From positions 1 to 64,000 of the forward strand of contig JAECUM010006648.1 in NCBI GenBank assembly GCA_016617855.1: a stretch of DNA of 64,000 nt, in the 5' to 3' direction. This stretch comes from Megalonaias nervosa (Eukaryota > Mollusca > Bivalvia > Unionida > Unionidae). Positions within the stretch are counted from its first letter, which is position 1; each line of letters opens with the position of its first letter. The notes under the pieces are model-generated. The model had not been told where the DNA came from. It did not search any database and saw nothing but the letters and a program-made list of their open reading frames with translations. The position numbers and the translations under genes were made by a program. Positions 33,079 through 42,789 of the stretch are shown here, piece by piece.

Positions 33079-33594
33079 TTAATTACCAGCCCCTAACATT
33101 ATTTTACTTTTCATGGCAGATTTTGCTAGAAAACTAGCTAATTTATCTCTGACAGATTTATTAGGTATAGAATTTAATGCATGAATCAATTTTACATCTG
33201 CGAGATGCCTTTGTTGTAAATCTTTACTTTTATACGCAACATCATGAACATGACACGCTTGATCAGTCTTATTTACTGGATACTCTCCTGGTCTTGGTTG
33301 ATCTTGATCATCAAGTCGGATGTCAAGTCGGGTTCCAGGACCACAATAATTATATCCTGGTAAGTGTTTCTCACCGGCATATTTAGCCCACGGAGTTCCT
33401 GGTAATTTTCCTAATAAAGCGGTTATATCTCCACCTGTCTTTGTCCCTGAATCAGACATGGAGATAAATTTATATTTTTTCGTGCCGCATTTTACACATT
33501 TACCTTTTAATGCACGTCGTTTATTTTTTGTTATTATTGTTGTCAGTCCAGTAGTGGGTGTAGATATTCTACATCGAACACAATATAGACTCAT
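33079..33594 (-). CDS. zinc-ribbon/phospholipase A2 protein
   Basis: 171 residues from the ATG at 33594; a longer upstream frame would run into the ATPase gene and is rejected. The N-terminus has a ribbon (YCVRCR at residue 4 and GKCVKCG about 25 residues on). Next come the calcium-loop YCGPGTRLD and the catalytic CHVHDVAY with the His-Asp pair, as in secreted PLA2 and in the parvovirus VP1 unique region. The C-terminal helix has HALNSIPNKSVRDKLASFLA. In parvoviruses this activity opens the endosomal membrane during entry. A similar entry role here is inference. The frame is intact. Confidence 0.8.
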   Translation of the reverse strand: MSLYCVRCRISTPTTGLTTIITKNKRRALKGKCVKCGTKKYKFISMSDSGTKTGGDITALLGKLPGTPWAKYAGEKHLPGYNYCGPGTRLDIRLDDQDQPRPGEYPVNKTDQACHVHDVAYKSKDLQQRHLADVKLIHALNSIPNKSVRDKLASFLAKSAMKSKIMLGAGN

Positions 33595-33606
33595 GTTATT
33601 AATAAT
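33595..33606. promoter_or_regulatory. 12-bp divergent start region
   Basis: Only GTTATTAATAAT separates the start codons of the PLA2 gene and the ATPase gene. Both strands therefore show an AT-rich TTATTAATA word directly before ATG. Copy 1 has 23 bp in the same place. Confidence 0.5.
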
Positions 33607-34278
33607 ATGGATACAATAATTGATTTTTCGGCGACACGAAAACAGGAACCAGTAAAGCACCATCCAGCATTACCAAATTCGATAAGGATGATTATAATAG
33701 GTCCGTCTGGATCAGGTAAAACACAATTATTATTAAATTTAATAATGAGATGGCTTAGATGGAGTAAATTATATTTAATAGCGCCGTCTGTAGATGATCA
33801 GCACTGTTACGAAGTACTTAAGGATTTTAACGAGAAAGCGAAATCAGTTAATAAAGACGGAGACGATATTATTGATTTTATCACCGATATTGATGAAGCC
33901 CCGTCTGTAGATGACTTAGATAGATTCATTAATAATCTCGTAGTATACGATGATGTAATGCTGGACAAACAATCTAATCCAGCTAGAATATTTTCTCGAG
34001 GTCGTCACAAAAATACTGACGTGATTTATGTTACACAAAGATATACACAGATACCTAAAGTGATCAGAGATAACTGCAATATTTTGGTTGTGTTTAATGG
34101 AGTAGATAATTATACTCTACAGAATATTTATTATACTTGGTGTTCAGGGGACATGGACATGATTAAGTTCAGAAACTTTTTTGCTCAAGCACAATCTGCT
34201 CCGTTCGGATTTATAACAATAAATCTTCATGACCCAAGATCCAGATATCGTATAGGTCTGGATAAAATCTTTGGTTAA
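33607..34278 (+). CDS. packaging ATPase (A32/FtsK-HerA type)
   Basis: 223 residues, intact. The Walker A motif GPSGSGKTQLLLNL lies at about residues 33-46, Walker B at NNLVVYDDVM (about 110), and a conserved DVIYVTQRYTQIP with sensor-like asparagine region follows. The size and motifs fit the short ATPases of Polintons and adintoviruses, which load DNA into the capsid formed by the plus-strand capsid module. It starts 12 bp from the PLA2 start on the other strand and is the last gene before the right terminus. Confidence 0.85.
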   Translation: MDTIIDFSATRKQEPVKHHPALPNSIRMIIIGPSGSGKTQLLLNLIMRWLRWSKLYLIAPSVDDQHCYEVLKDFNEKAKSVNKDGDDIIDFITDIDEAPSVDDLDRFINNLVVYDDVMLDKQSNPARIFSRGRHKNTDVIYVTQRYTQIPKVIRDNCNILVVFNGVDNYTLQNIYYTWCSGDMDMIKFRNFFAQAQSAPFGFITINLHDPRSRYRIGLDKIFG

Positions 34279-34681
34279 TCTGTGATTAACTCTGCTCCTC
34301 CTCTGCTAGAGAATTATTTCCCCTTTCTATGTATGTCTGTATGTATGCATGTTTGTCTGTATTTTAATTTATCAAAAATAATCAGTAGATCCTAGCGGTT
34401 ACCCTTCGATGGAGCCCCTCGATAGCCTGTGTGACTTTCATGGGGTCCTTACATTATAGTCTCTCTTATGACTTATTATGCGGCACGCCCATATTCTGTT
34501 TCTTTTGGCTAACACCCTTTCTGGATGTTTATTTGGGGGCTCTTCCATGGGGTAGAGAGCTCAAGGTATACTACTGATTATTTTGGGGGGGGGGGGCAAA
34601 TTTGCATAGACACACCTCCCGGCGAATTTCTAATCGACGAAAGCGAAATATTAGCAATTCAGAAGGCTGTCTAGGCATTGC

Positions 34682-34765
34682 GATTTCGATAAACCCCCAC
34701 GAAACCCCGGGGTAGAATTCCAAAATGGAATCCGACCACGAGATACGTGGTGGTTTATCGAAATC
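34682..34765. repeat. foldback hairpin
   Basis: GATTTCGATAAACCCCCACG (34682-34701) and its reverse complement with one mismatch (34746-34765) enclose a 44-bp loop that contains a smaller ATTCCA/TGGAAT stem. Confidence 0.75.
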
Positions 34766-34812
34766 TCAGGGGATGCCCCCCCCCCTACTTATTAAAAGAC
34801 GTGGGCGACCCG

Positions 34813-34905
34813 GGGACCCGAACCCATCTCGGCGAGATCTGGGGTCGAACCGCAAACATCAGTATTAAAGTTTCCAACAACTTTAGCATTGAGCTAACGA
34901 ACTCG
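34813..34905 (-). other. tRNA-like sequence, copy b
   Basis: Read on the minus strand, TTAGCTCAATGC (A box) is followed by AAGTTGTTGGAAACTTTAATA and GGTTCGACCCC (B box, 34841-34851). The stretch between the boxes aligns with copy a at 27060-27130 with few mismatches and one gap. Stems pair poorly, so a functional tRNA is unlikely. Confidence 0.55.
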
Positions 34906-35226
34906 ACTACAAATATACGTTTTAGAAATTATTATATGTGGTTATTGTGCAATAGCATTTGATATCTGATTTTACAAATAAATAAATATTTATAATTTTA
35001 TTAAGATATTTGGCCATTTATATATATGAACCGATTAAAATGTATTATATTAAAGCACGGAAATAAAATGCACACAAATACCTGGACTATCTATAAACAC
35101 AGCTATTGTTTGAACTACCACACACGTCCTTGAAAAATCGGTACGCATACCTATCTCAGTACATATATTATGTATGACTCACTTCACACTGTATATACAT
35201 GTAATATCTGATATGGATAAATTCAT

Positions 35227-35470
35227 AGCAGCAGGCAGGGTGAATGACAAAAATTGAGTGACCCGCGAGTAAAATAAACGCACTATAACAAAAGTCAAAA
35301 ATAAAATAATAAAAATGAGCTAACCCAAACGATTTATTATTCGTTTTTCAAACTATACGGTAATAATATAGTTAGAAGGTTCGGTTTATCGTTATTGACC
35401 TTATTTTTTTTCATTTATTTTTACTTACCGGTTCGAGCAAAAAGTTGTAGGGTTCACCCTGCCTGCTGCT
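35227..35470 (-). repeat. right terminal inverted repeat of copy 2
   Basis: Reverse complement of 19175-19418, same length of 244 bp. Its two ends carry the variant AGCAGCAGGCAGGGTGAA (35227-35244) and the exact reverse complement (35453-35470), with C where the left repeat has A at both ends. Confidence 0.92.
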
Positions 35471-35695
35471 AGGCATGACAAAGGCAGAATACATTATTAA
35501 TGAAAATGAAAGCATGCCTTATCACACATTTAAGGTAAGCAAAAATAATATTCTTATCAGCTAGAATACTTTGTAAAAGAAACGTTCTTTATATTTTAGT
35601 ATACTGATATTTTACATCATGCAATGATGGCACTGATATGCCAGTGACCTCACTGAATAACCAGTCAGGAAACAGAGATTTTGCTAGTTACAAAC

Positions 35696-35895
35696 TGCTG
35701 ATGTGGGCTTACCAATTTAGGCCAGGTACCAGGTATTGCTGATGTTGGCTTACCAGTTTAGGCAATGTACCAAGCACTGCTGATGTTGGCTTACCAATTG
35801 AGGCTTGTACTGGGCACTGCTGATGTTGGTTTACCAATTTAGGCCCAGTACCAGACACTGCTGATGTTGGCTTACCAATTTTGGCCAGGTATATA
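35696..35895 (+). repeat. ~41-bp tandem repeat, five copies
   Basis: Units share GCTGATGTTGGCTTACCA and TTTAGGCC..GTACCAG with scattered changes. Non-coding; the minus-strand open frame here is a repeat artefact. Confidence 0.85.
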
Positions 35896-36775
35896 CAATA
35901 AAAATTGGAAGGGAAATTTAGGGAAAAATTTAGTGAAACCAAAGTCAAGTCAGGTACTTTTCCTTAATTCTACAAATGATTACAAAACAAAGTTAATGAA
36001 ACAAGAGCCAAGTTAGGTACTTTGCTGACATTCTACAAATGATTTCAAAATATCAAAGAGGATACCAGCTGAGACAATGAGGTTTTTATGCTGTACAGTT
36101 CTCCGTCTCTTGGGAAGCCCCTCCCCATAGGCTACCCCCTTTTTATACAGCTGCCTTGCCTGGCAACAAAATAGTGTATTTTACATTTTGTACCCTTCAT
36201 GAGAGGTCACCCTTTTCTATAGTTTTATTGATGGAGGTGTGATCTTATGGTGGGGGGTGGGGGAAATTGTTGGTGCAAGTGCACCCATCACAAACTGAGC
36301 CCAATAAAATCAACAATGACCTGGCTACATGTGACACTGCGTACAAAAATGCTCCTGTGAGTCAGAAATGCATGATAGCTGTTTTTCTGTTATCAGCTAC
36401 TTTAAAATTCTTCTATCGTCATCATAACCTTTGAGTCATATTCCAATGTCTGTTAGAACCATATCAATTTAAGACCAGTCTTACAATTAGTCATGACAGA
36501 AAGGTATGTAGTACATATAGGAGAAAATTTAGCAAGTTATATCCAGTACAGGTAGGTTTGAAACAAGGACAGATTACATTGTTTATGTACCTGATACAAT
36601 ACACAGTAACCAGTTCAATTGTTAGCGAGGTAAGTTGGCTGAATGTGTTGATAAGATATCATGATGTTTTGGGTATAAACCCCATATAAAAATGGTAGAG
36701 CCATACTGAGCCAAAGTATCGACCCAACAGCCCCATCTGCCCTATAATGGAATGTGCGAGCCATACAAGTAAAAT
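35896..36775. other. gene-free stretch
   Basis: No gene seen. Around 36610-36672 a weak tRNA-like pattern (GTTGGCTGAATG ... GGGTATAAACCCC) may be an old SINE head. Confidence 0.45.
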
Positions 36776-36925
36776 TACATAGTGGAATTAGACATTTGAA
36801 TTAGAGCTAGGAATTAAACATTTGAATTAGAAGTAGGAAATAGACCTTAGAATTAGAAGTTGGAATTAGACATTGATAGAATTAAAAGTAGGATTTAGAC
36901 ATTAGAATTAGAAGTAGGTTGATAC
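36776..36925 (+). repeat. degenerate ~30-bp tandem repeat
   Basis: Repeats of ATTAGAAGTAGGAATTAGACATT with variation. Confidence 0.75.
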
Positions 36926-37029
36926 ACATGAAGGTTATGGACAATATTTTGGAATGTTTAACCATGACTTATCTGACACAGTATTATGTTGTTCTTTATA
37001 ATGGTAATTACATGTTTTTAATATGAAAT

Positions 37030-37395
37030 ATGAAATTTTTTATATTGACAATCACAGGCTTTTAACATGAAATATGTTTATAATGCAATTGCAGGTTTTT
37101 TAACATGAAATATATGTATAATGACAATTGCAGGCTTTTAACATGAAATATGTTTATAATGGCAATTGCAGGCTTTTAACATGAAATATATGTATAATAA
37201 CAATTGCAGGCTTTTAACATGAAAAATGTTTATAATGGCAATTGCAGGCTTTTGACATGAAACATATGTATAATGGCAATTGCATGTTTATAATGGCAAT
37301 TGCAGGCATTTAACATGAAATATATTTATAATGGCAATTGCAGGCTTTTAACATGAAATATTTTTATAATGGCAATCACACCTGGCTTTAAACAT
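37030..37395 (+). repeat. ~40-bp tandem repeat
   Basis: About nine copies containing AACATGAAATAT, TTATAATGGCAATTGCAGG and CTTTT. Non-coding. Confidence 0.85.
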
Positions 37396-38049
37396 GAAAT
37401 ATATTGTTCTGCGAGTCCAAATGTTGTAATTGCTCTCCAAAATTTCCTTGTACAAATGTATTGCTCTTATGGTCATTTTTTTTTTCTCATCAAAAATACA
37501 TTGCTTTTTTAAATTTCTATGTAAAAATCTCATTCTCTTTGAATTTAATGAACTGTTCAGTAAAATCTCCAAATGCAGAAGTACTGCCTTTACAAATTTA
37601 TATTTCTGAAGTACTGATCATTCAAATTTTCAGCTTAAAAAAATGTTTAAGTTTGTCATTTTAACATTTATTAAGTCAGATTGAAAAAAAAATACCAGTA
37701 ATGCAATGCTCTTAAAAATATTTATGTCCAGATATACTGCTGTTACAAATGTCTTAGTCTAAATGTAGAACTCCTAGAAATATTCAAGTTATAATGTTCA
37801 AGTTAGACTGCTTTTCAAATATTTTCATTCAGATAAAACTTTTCTTAAAGATCTATTCAAATGCAAAGAATCCTTTCACAGTTTAATTGGTTCTGTATCT
37901 GTTTATGACTTACAAATTATGAAAATGCTGCCATGATTCTACTTAATAAATTCATGTAAAATTATTTGGCAACCAATGGTCAATGACAGTGTTGACAATT
38001 CCAAAAACATTTAACAGTGGTGATTTGTGTTGATGTGGGTAATACTAAT
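37396..38049. other. gene-free AT-rich stretch
   Basis: No gene seen; short open frames on both strands lack any domain signature. Confidence 0.5.
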
Positions 38050-38890
38050 GTTGATGATAATAGCAGCAGAAACATTATTATGATAGTTGTATTAAGTAGG
38101 AATAGTAGTGGAAGTGGTAGTAGTTTTATTAGTGGTGGTAATAGAAGCACTAGCAATAGTACAGTACATGTCAGTGCAGTAGTTTTGTTAGTAGTGGTAA
38201 TAAAAACACTAGCAATAATACAGTACATGTCAGTGCAGTAGTTTTATTAGTGGTAGTAATAAAAACACTAGTAATTGTACAGTACATGTCAGTGCAGTAG
38301 TTTTATTAGTGGTGGCAATAGAAACACTAGCAATAGTACAGTACATGTCAGTGCAGTAGTTTTATTGGTGGTAATAGAAGCACTAGCAGTAGTACAGTAC
38401 ATGTCAGTGCAGTAGTTTTATTAGTGGTGGTAATAAAAACACTAGCAATAGTACAGTACATGTCAGTGCAGTAGTTTTATTAGTGGTGGCAATAGAAACA
38501 CTAGCAATAGTACAGTACATGTCAGGGCAGTAGTTGTATTAGTGGTGGTAATAGAATCATTAGCAAATATAGTACAGCACATGTCAGGGCAGTAGTTTTG
38601 TTATTGGTGGTAATAGAATCATTAGCAATAGTACAGTACATGTCAGGGCAGTAGTTGTATTAGTGGTGGTAATAGAATCATTAGCAATAGTAGAGTACAT
38701 ATCAGCGCAGTAGTTGTATTAATGATAATGTAATCATTAGCAATAGTACAGTACATGTCAGGGCAATAGTTATATTATTGGTGGTAATAGAATAATTAGC
38801 AATAGTACAATACATGTCAGTGCAGTAGTTGTATTAATGGTGGTAATGGAATTATTAGCAACAGTAGAGTACATGTCAGTCAGTTGAAGT
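38050..38890 (+). repeat. ~60-bp tandem satellite
   Basis: About thirteen copies of a unit with AGTACAGTACATGTCAGTGC, AGTAGTTTTATTAGTGGTGG and AATAGAAACACTAGCAATAG. Variation increases toward the right end. Confidence 0.9.
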
Positions 38891-39044
38891 AGTGCTGGCT
38901 GTAGTTACATTTGCATATTACTTTTGACTGTATTAATTAAAATTATTAATTAAAATTTTAAAGAGACACTCTGTTGCATGATCAGCATAATAAAATGCAG
39001 CAAGATGAACATAGTTTTTCAGATTAATAACGTTCGTTTGGTTT

Positions 39045-39215
39045 CATTTGGTCTTTTACAGCACAACAACATCAGTAGCTTATTTAATGCCAAGGCAGAG
39101 TAAGTACTTTGCCTAAGGACACCAGCCTGGGTTTGATAGGATGATAGGATTTGAACCCACATTCTTTTGGTTATGAATCTGACAAGCTACCCACTGAACT
39201 CTTCTAATGTTGAGT
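39045..39215 (-). repeat. tRNA-Met-like SINE family C, copy 1
   Basis: On the minus strand GTTCAGTGGGTAGCTTG and GGGTTCAAATCC form A and B boxes around a CAT-type anticodon loop (TTCATAAC). The body (GCACAACAACATCAGTAG, CCAAGGCAGAGTAAGTA in plus sense) recurs at 39590-39760, 39945-40130 and 40430-40595. Confidence 0.65.
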
Positions 39216-39289
39216 CTGATACTCTTTTGCCATTAGTTTCCTTTTCTGGCTGGAGCAACTTATTGTTAATATTAATACAAATTGTATAT

Positions 39290-39560
39290 GGACACTCTGT
39301 TAATCAAAGTAATGTAATAAAATGGAGACAATTTTTTAACAGCACATTATGTTACAGAATCAAGGTAATGTAATAAAATGGAGAAACATTTAACTGAACA
39401 CTCTTACACAATTAAGGTAATGTAATAAAATGGAGAAAATTGTTCACAGAACACTATATTACAAAGTCAAGGTAATGTAATAAGCTGGAGAAATTGTTAA
39501 CAGGACACTATGTTACACAATCAAGGTAATGTAATAAAATGGAGAAATTGTTAACCAGTA
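39290..39560 (+). repeat. ~57-bp tandem repeat
   Basis: About five units with GGACACTATGTTACACAATC, AAGGTAATGTAATAAAATGG and AGAAATTGTTAACA. A related block is at 40165-40400. Confidence 0.85.
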
Positions 39561-39589
39561 GAGCATATTTCTGAGGTTACTTATGTTGG

Positions 39590-39760
39590 TTTGGTTCAGT
39601 GTTGTACAGCATATCAACACATGTAGGTTATTTAGTGCCAAGGCAATAAGAATAAAGTGCCTTGCACTAGGATTCCACAATAGCCTATTATCTCATACCC
39701 AATGGTAGAATTTGAACCCAAACATTTTTGGTTGCAGATGCTGTGTTTTCCCATTAGGGT
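39590..39760 (-). repeat. SINE family C, copy 2
   Basis: Shares the body words AGTGCCTTGCAC, AATGGTAGAATTTGAACCCA and TTTTTGGTTGCAGATG with the other family C copies; the B box is still visible. Confidence 0.6.
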
Positions 39761-39944
39761 TTCATTTTCTGGCTGGGGCCTACAATAACATGGTACCTGG
39801 CCCCTCTATCATAAACTTTATTCTGCATTTAAAGTAAAGTTGATCAAAAAAGGGACATAAGTAGGGAGCCACTCTTAAGTATGTTGCATGATCAGCGTAA
39901 TAAAATGCAGCAAGAAGTTAAACTAGAGCATATTTAACAGGTTA

Positions 39945-40130
39945 ATAATGTTTGTTTGATTTGGTACAGTGCTTTAATTGCAAAGACACCAAAAGCAGCC
40001 AACCTTAGTTGATCTGATGGTAGGATTTGAACCCACATCCTTTTGGCTATGAATCTGGCAGACTAACCACTGAGCATTAGTAATGTTGAGGCAGATACTG
40101 TGTTTGCCATTAGGTTTCCTTTTATGGCTG
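39945..40130 (-). repeat. SINE family C, copy 3
   Basis: Carries GATGGTAGGATTTGAACCCA, CCTTTTGGCTATGAATCTGG and CTAACCACTGAGC in plus sense, i.e. the B box, anticodon arm and A box of the minus-strand tRNA head. Confidence 0.7.
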
Positions 40131-40164
40131 GAGCATCTTACTTTTGATAATATTAATTCAAATT

Positions 40165-40400
40165 TTAAAGAGACACTCTGTTGTACAATCAAGGTAATGT
40201 AATGAAGATAAATGTTGACAGGGCACTATTGTACAATCAAGGTAATGTAACAGAATGGAGAAAATTGTTAACAGGACACTGTTACACAATGAATGTAATA
40301 TAATAAAATAGATTTGTTAAAGGACACTATGTTACACAATGAGGTCAATGTAATAATGTTACACAATGAGGTCAATGTAATAAAATGGAGAAAATGATAA
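40165..40400 (+). repeat. ~55-bp tandem repeat, second block
   Basis: Same unit as 39290-39560 (ACAATCAAGGTAATGTAA, AATGGAGAAAATTGTTAACA), more diverged. Confidence 0.75.
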
Positions 40401-40429
40401 CCTAAAGTTTATTTCTCAGGTTAATAATA

Positions 40430-40595
40430 TTGGTTTGGTTTGGTGATGTACAGCACATCAACACAAGTGGGTTATTGAGTGCCAAAACAATTGGAATAAA
40501 GTGCCTTGCACAAGGACATCACAATAGCTGACTGGGTCTGATCCAATGGTAGAATTCAAACCCAAAATTTTTGGTTATATGTATGATGTGATTTA
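40430..40595 (-). repeat. SINE family C, copy 4
   Basis: Same body as the three upstream copies (CAGCACATCAACACAAGTGG, AGTGCCTTGCACAAGGACAT). The head is cut short by the following SINE A copy. Confidence 0.6.
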
Positions 40596-40897
40596 GATTT
40601 TTAATGTAGCTTTAACAATTTTTCAGTCATATCGCTACAATGTCTGCAGTGTGGCAGTTTATAGTGATGTCTAGCACTGGGGCATCATGCTGCAGATATA
40701 TGGCATGATGTCCCACTTAGTTACATTATCCTGACACCAGGCCGACCAGTCCTAACACTAACCTCTTAATGCTGAGCGCCAAGCGAGGCAGCTGTTAGTA
40801 CCATTTTGTAAAGTCTTTGGTATGACTCGGCCGGGGTTCAAACCCGCAACCTCCTGCATCCAAGGTGGATGCTCTAACCACTAGGCCACCGGAGCAG
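40595..40897 (-). repeat. tRNA-derived SINE family A, complete copy
   Basis: Minus strand: the head has GGTGGCCTAGTGGTTAGAGC (A box) and GGGTTTGAACCCC (B box), then the body shared with the other family A copies, ending near an A/T-rich tail. This is the best preserved member in the window. Confidence 0.85.
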
Positions 40898-41122
40898 TTT
40901 GGTTAAAAATCTGGGCAGTACTAATATTGACACAATGTTGTATTTTCCCTTTAGGGTTTCCTTTTCTGGCTGGGTCTTACAATAACATGGTACCTGTTCC
41001 CATTATTTAAACTTTACTCTTCATTTCTAGTAAAGTTTGTTGACAGTGGAGTATCAGTAGAAAGTCACCCTTAAATCTGACTGAAAAAAAATTACAAATA
41101 AATTATTATCTTCTGCAGTAAA

Positions 41123-41327
41123 ATGAAGGACTGTAGAAAAATATTAGCCAAGAGTTTGTTGCTGGGGATGCTATTCTTCGGACAGGTGATGTGTTATCCC
41201 AATGGAGCACCTGATAGTGCCTGTTCTTCTATGACGCCCATTCATGGAGCCAGTGCTACTGTTGCTCCTGCTCCATACACTATTACAACATCCAAGAGTA
41301 CATACAGACCAAATGAGGAAATCACAG
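41123..41327 (+). CDS. reeler-domain secreted protein, exon 1
   Basis: The exon codes for 68 residues and one base of the next codon, ending at ATCACAG before a GTGAGA donor. The first 24 residues form a signal peptide (hydrophobic KSLLLGMLFFGQVMC). The mature start YPNGAPDSACSSMTPIHGA is typical of reeler domains (reelin N-terminal domain family; ferric-chelate reductase-like and defence-protein-like genes). A TTCTGCAG just before TAAAATG looks like a splice acceptor, so a 5' UTR exon probably lies upstream. Exons 2-4 (50874, 56935, 62129) join it in matching phase to give 177 residues. The gene continues outside the window, so whether DOMON or cytochrome b561 domains follow is unknown. Only host gene that appears functional here. 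Confidence 0.85.
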
Positions 41328-41934
41328 GTGAGAAAAAATAATTTATTATTTTGTCTTTGAATTTTTCTAATTTGTTGGACACAATAAAAATTCTAATTAT
41401 TTTTGTCCTCTAAGTTTTATACGTCCACCATAAGGAAGATTGTATTGTGGTATGATGCTGTAAATCTGTTTATCTGTTACCAATTGTGTTTCTGCTCAAG
41501 TAGTTATCAAACAATATTTGGGATCAAAAGCTCAGAGCTCAAGGTCACTGACTGAAAGAAGAAAAATGGATGCCACACAATAAATTGAGTTCTCAACATC
41601 TACAGTTATCATGCTTTGTGGATCAATTGCACTTGGGGTAGGGAAGAATCCTGTCAATTTTGGGGTGAAAATTTCAGGGTCACTGTGTTTGAAGGAAGAA
41701 AAATGGTTTCTGCACAATAATTTGCATTCTGCACAGTCTACGGTCACCAAACTTTGCAAATTGTTTGCACTTACAACAAGGAGAATGCTCAGGGATGAAT
41801 GTCGCTGGGTGGGAGAAGACAAATGGCCAAAAGACTTTCAGTTTCAGAAATTGAACTGAAAGTTGTAAAGGCTCAAGTGTAAGACCATTTTAGTCTAACT
41901 TTATGTAGTCTTTACTGGATCTGACCTCTTGTAT

Positions 41935-42115
41935 TTTCAAATGCATGTTCTCCAAGTCGACAATAGAAGTACAAGAAGTACATGATATTTTGTTGCACTT
42001 TCAAATGCATATTTTCAAAGTTGACAATAGAAGTACATGGTATTTTGCTGCACTTTCAAATGCTTGTTTTCCAAATCAACAATAGAAGTACATGATATTT
42101 TGTTGCACTTTACTG
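41935..42115 (+). repeat. ~60-bp tandem repeat, three copies
   Basis: Units share CAATAGAAGTACATG, ATATTTTGTTGCACTTT and CAAATGC. Non-coding. Confidence 0.8.
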
Positions 42116-42307
42116 AAAATTGGTTTAACTTGGTGGAAAAATATTTACTGCCTTGCTGGCATTGTCTTTGTATGGTTGACAGGTCTGCTATTTTCTACAG
42201 AATTTTGTTTTCTAAGGCCATTTTTTATAAAACAGTTGCGTTCTATAGCATCCATATGGAATATATATTTTTTAAATCTTCAAAATCACATTGCAAATTT
42301 TGATTAA

Positions 42308-42308
<1 letters not shown>

Positions 42309-42358
<50 letters not shown>
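42309..42358. repeat. (TAA)n microsatellite
   Basis: An uninterrupted run of about 16 AAT units. Confidence 0.95.
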
Positions 42359-42359
<1 letters not shown>

Positions 42360-42789
42360 GACTTTGTTTTCAGAGGGTGACTTGATTAGTTACAAATGAG
42401 AACTAATCTTGCCTTGTGACCCTCTTTTATAGAAACAATGCTTCACATAAAAGCTACATTGCTGCAGAAATGAAAATGAAAAACAGGAGGCAGCTGGTGT
42501 AACTTGTACTTCAATAAGTACACCATATCTTTTTTTTTTTATTTCATCCTTCTAATACACCAATTGCAGAAGGAGTAGGTACCTGAAGCTGATTTACTAT
42601 CATGTATAATGTTATTCCAAACAAAAACACCTGAAAATCAAAACTCCTTTTTTGGTTTGGGTACTTTGAAATTGTGACCTTTAATGATCTTAGGTTTACG
42701 ATACCGGTAGTCTTTTTACAGAAAAATGGTGTTTAGGTAAATGGGGGCAGATGTTGTAGAAACTTTATACATCATTTAAAAAATACTCT

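Larger units (their letters stand above)
34279..35226. other. non-coding insertion between ATPase and right terminal repeat
   Basis: In copy 1 the terminal block follows the ATPase by 7 bp. Here about 950 bp intervene. Just after the ATPase, CTGCTCCTCCTCTGCT at 34293-34308 resembles the block edge of copy 1. The rest holds a G10 run (34585-34596), a foldback and a tRNA-like sequence. No gene. Confidence 0.6.
19175..35470 (+). mobile_element. Polinton/adintovirus-like element, copy 2, near full length
   Basis: Two 244-bp inverted repeats (19175-19418 and 35227-35470) enclose 16.3 kb. Inside are the hallmark genes: major capsid protein, adenain-like protease, packaging ATPase, family B polymerase and retroviral-type integrase, plus about nine others. 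This gene set is that of Polintons (Mavericks), large self-synthesising elements that are also regarded as endogenous adintovirus-type viruses. Most genes are recognisable at full length, but at least eight have one or more stops or frameshifts. I find no clear 5-6 bp target duplication (flanks ACAGCA and AGGCAT). Confidence 0.9.

Noticed and set aside
33595..33663. Longer N-terminus for the PLA2 protein
   Set aside because: It would overlap the ATPase coding region and has no counterpart in copy 1; the ATG at 33594 fits the divergent gap.
19169..35476. 6-bp target-site duplication of copy 2
   Set aside because: The flanks ACAGCA and AGGCAT do not match, and shifting the boundary by one or two bases does not help.
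37030..37395. CRISPR array
   Set aside because: Repeats are contiguous and degenerate with no unique spacers, and the host is an animal. The same holds for all other tandem arrays here.
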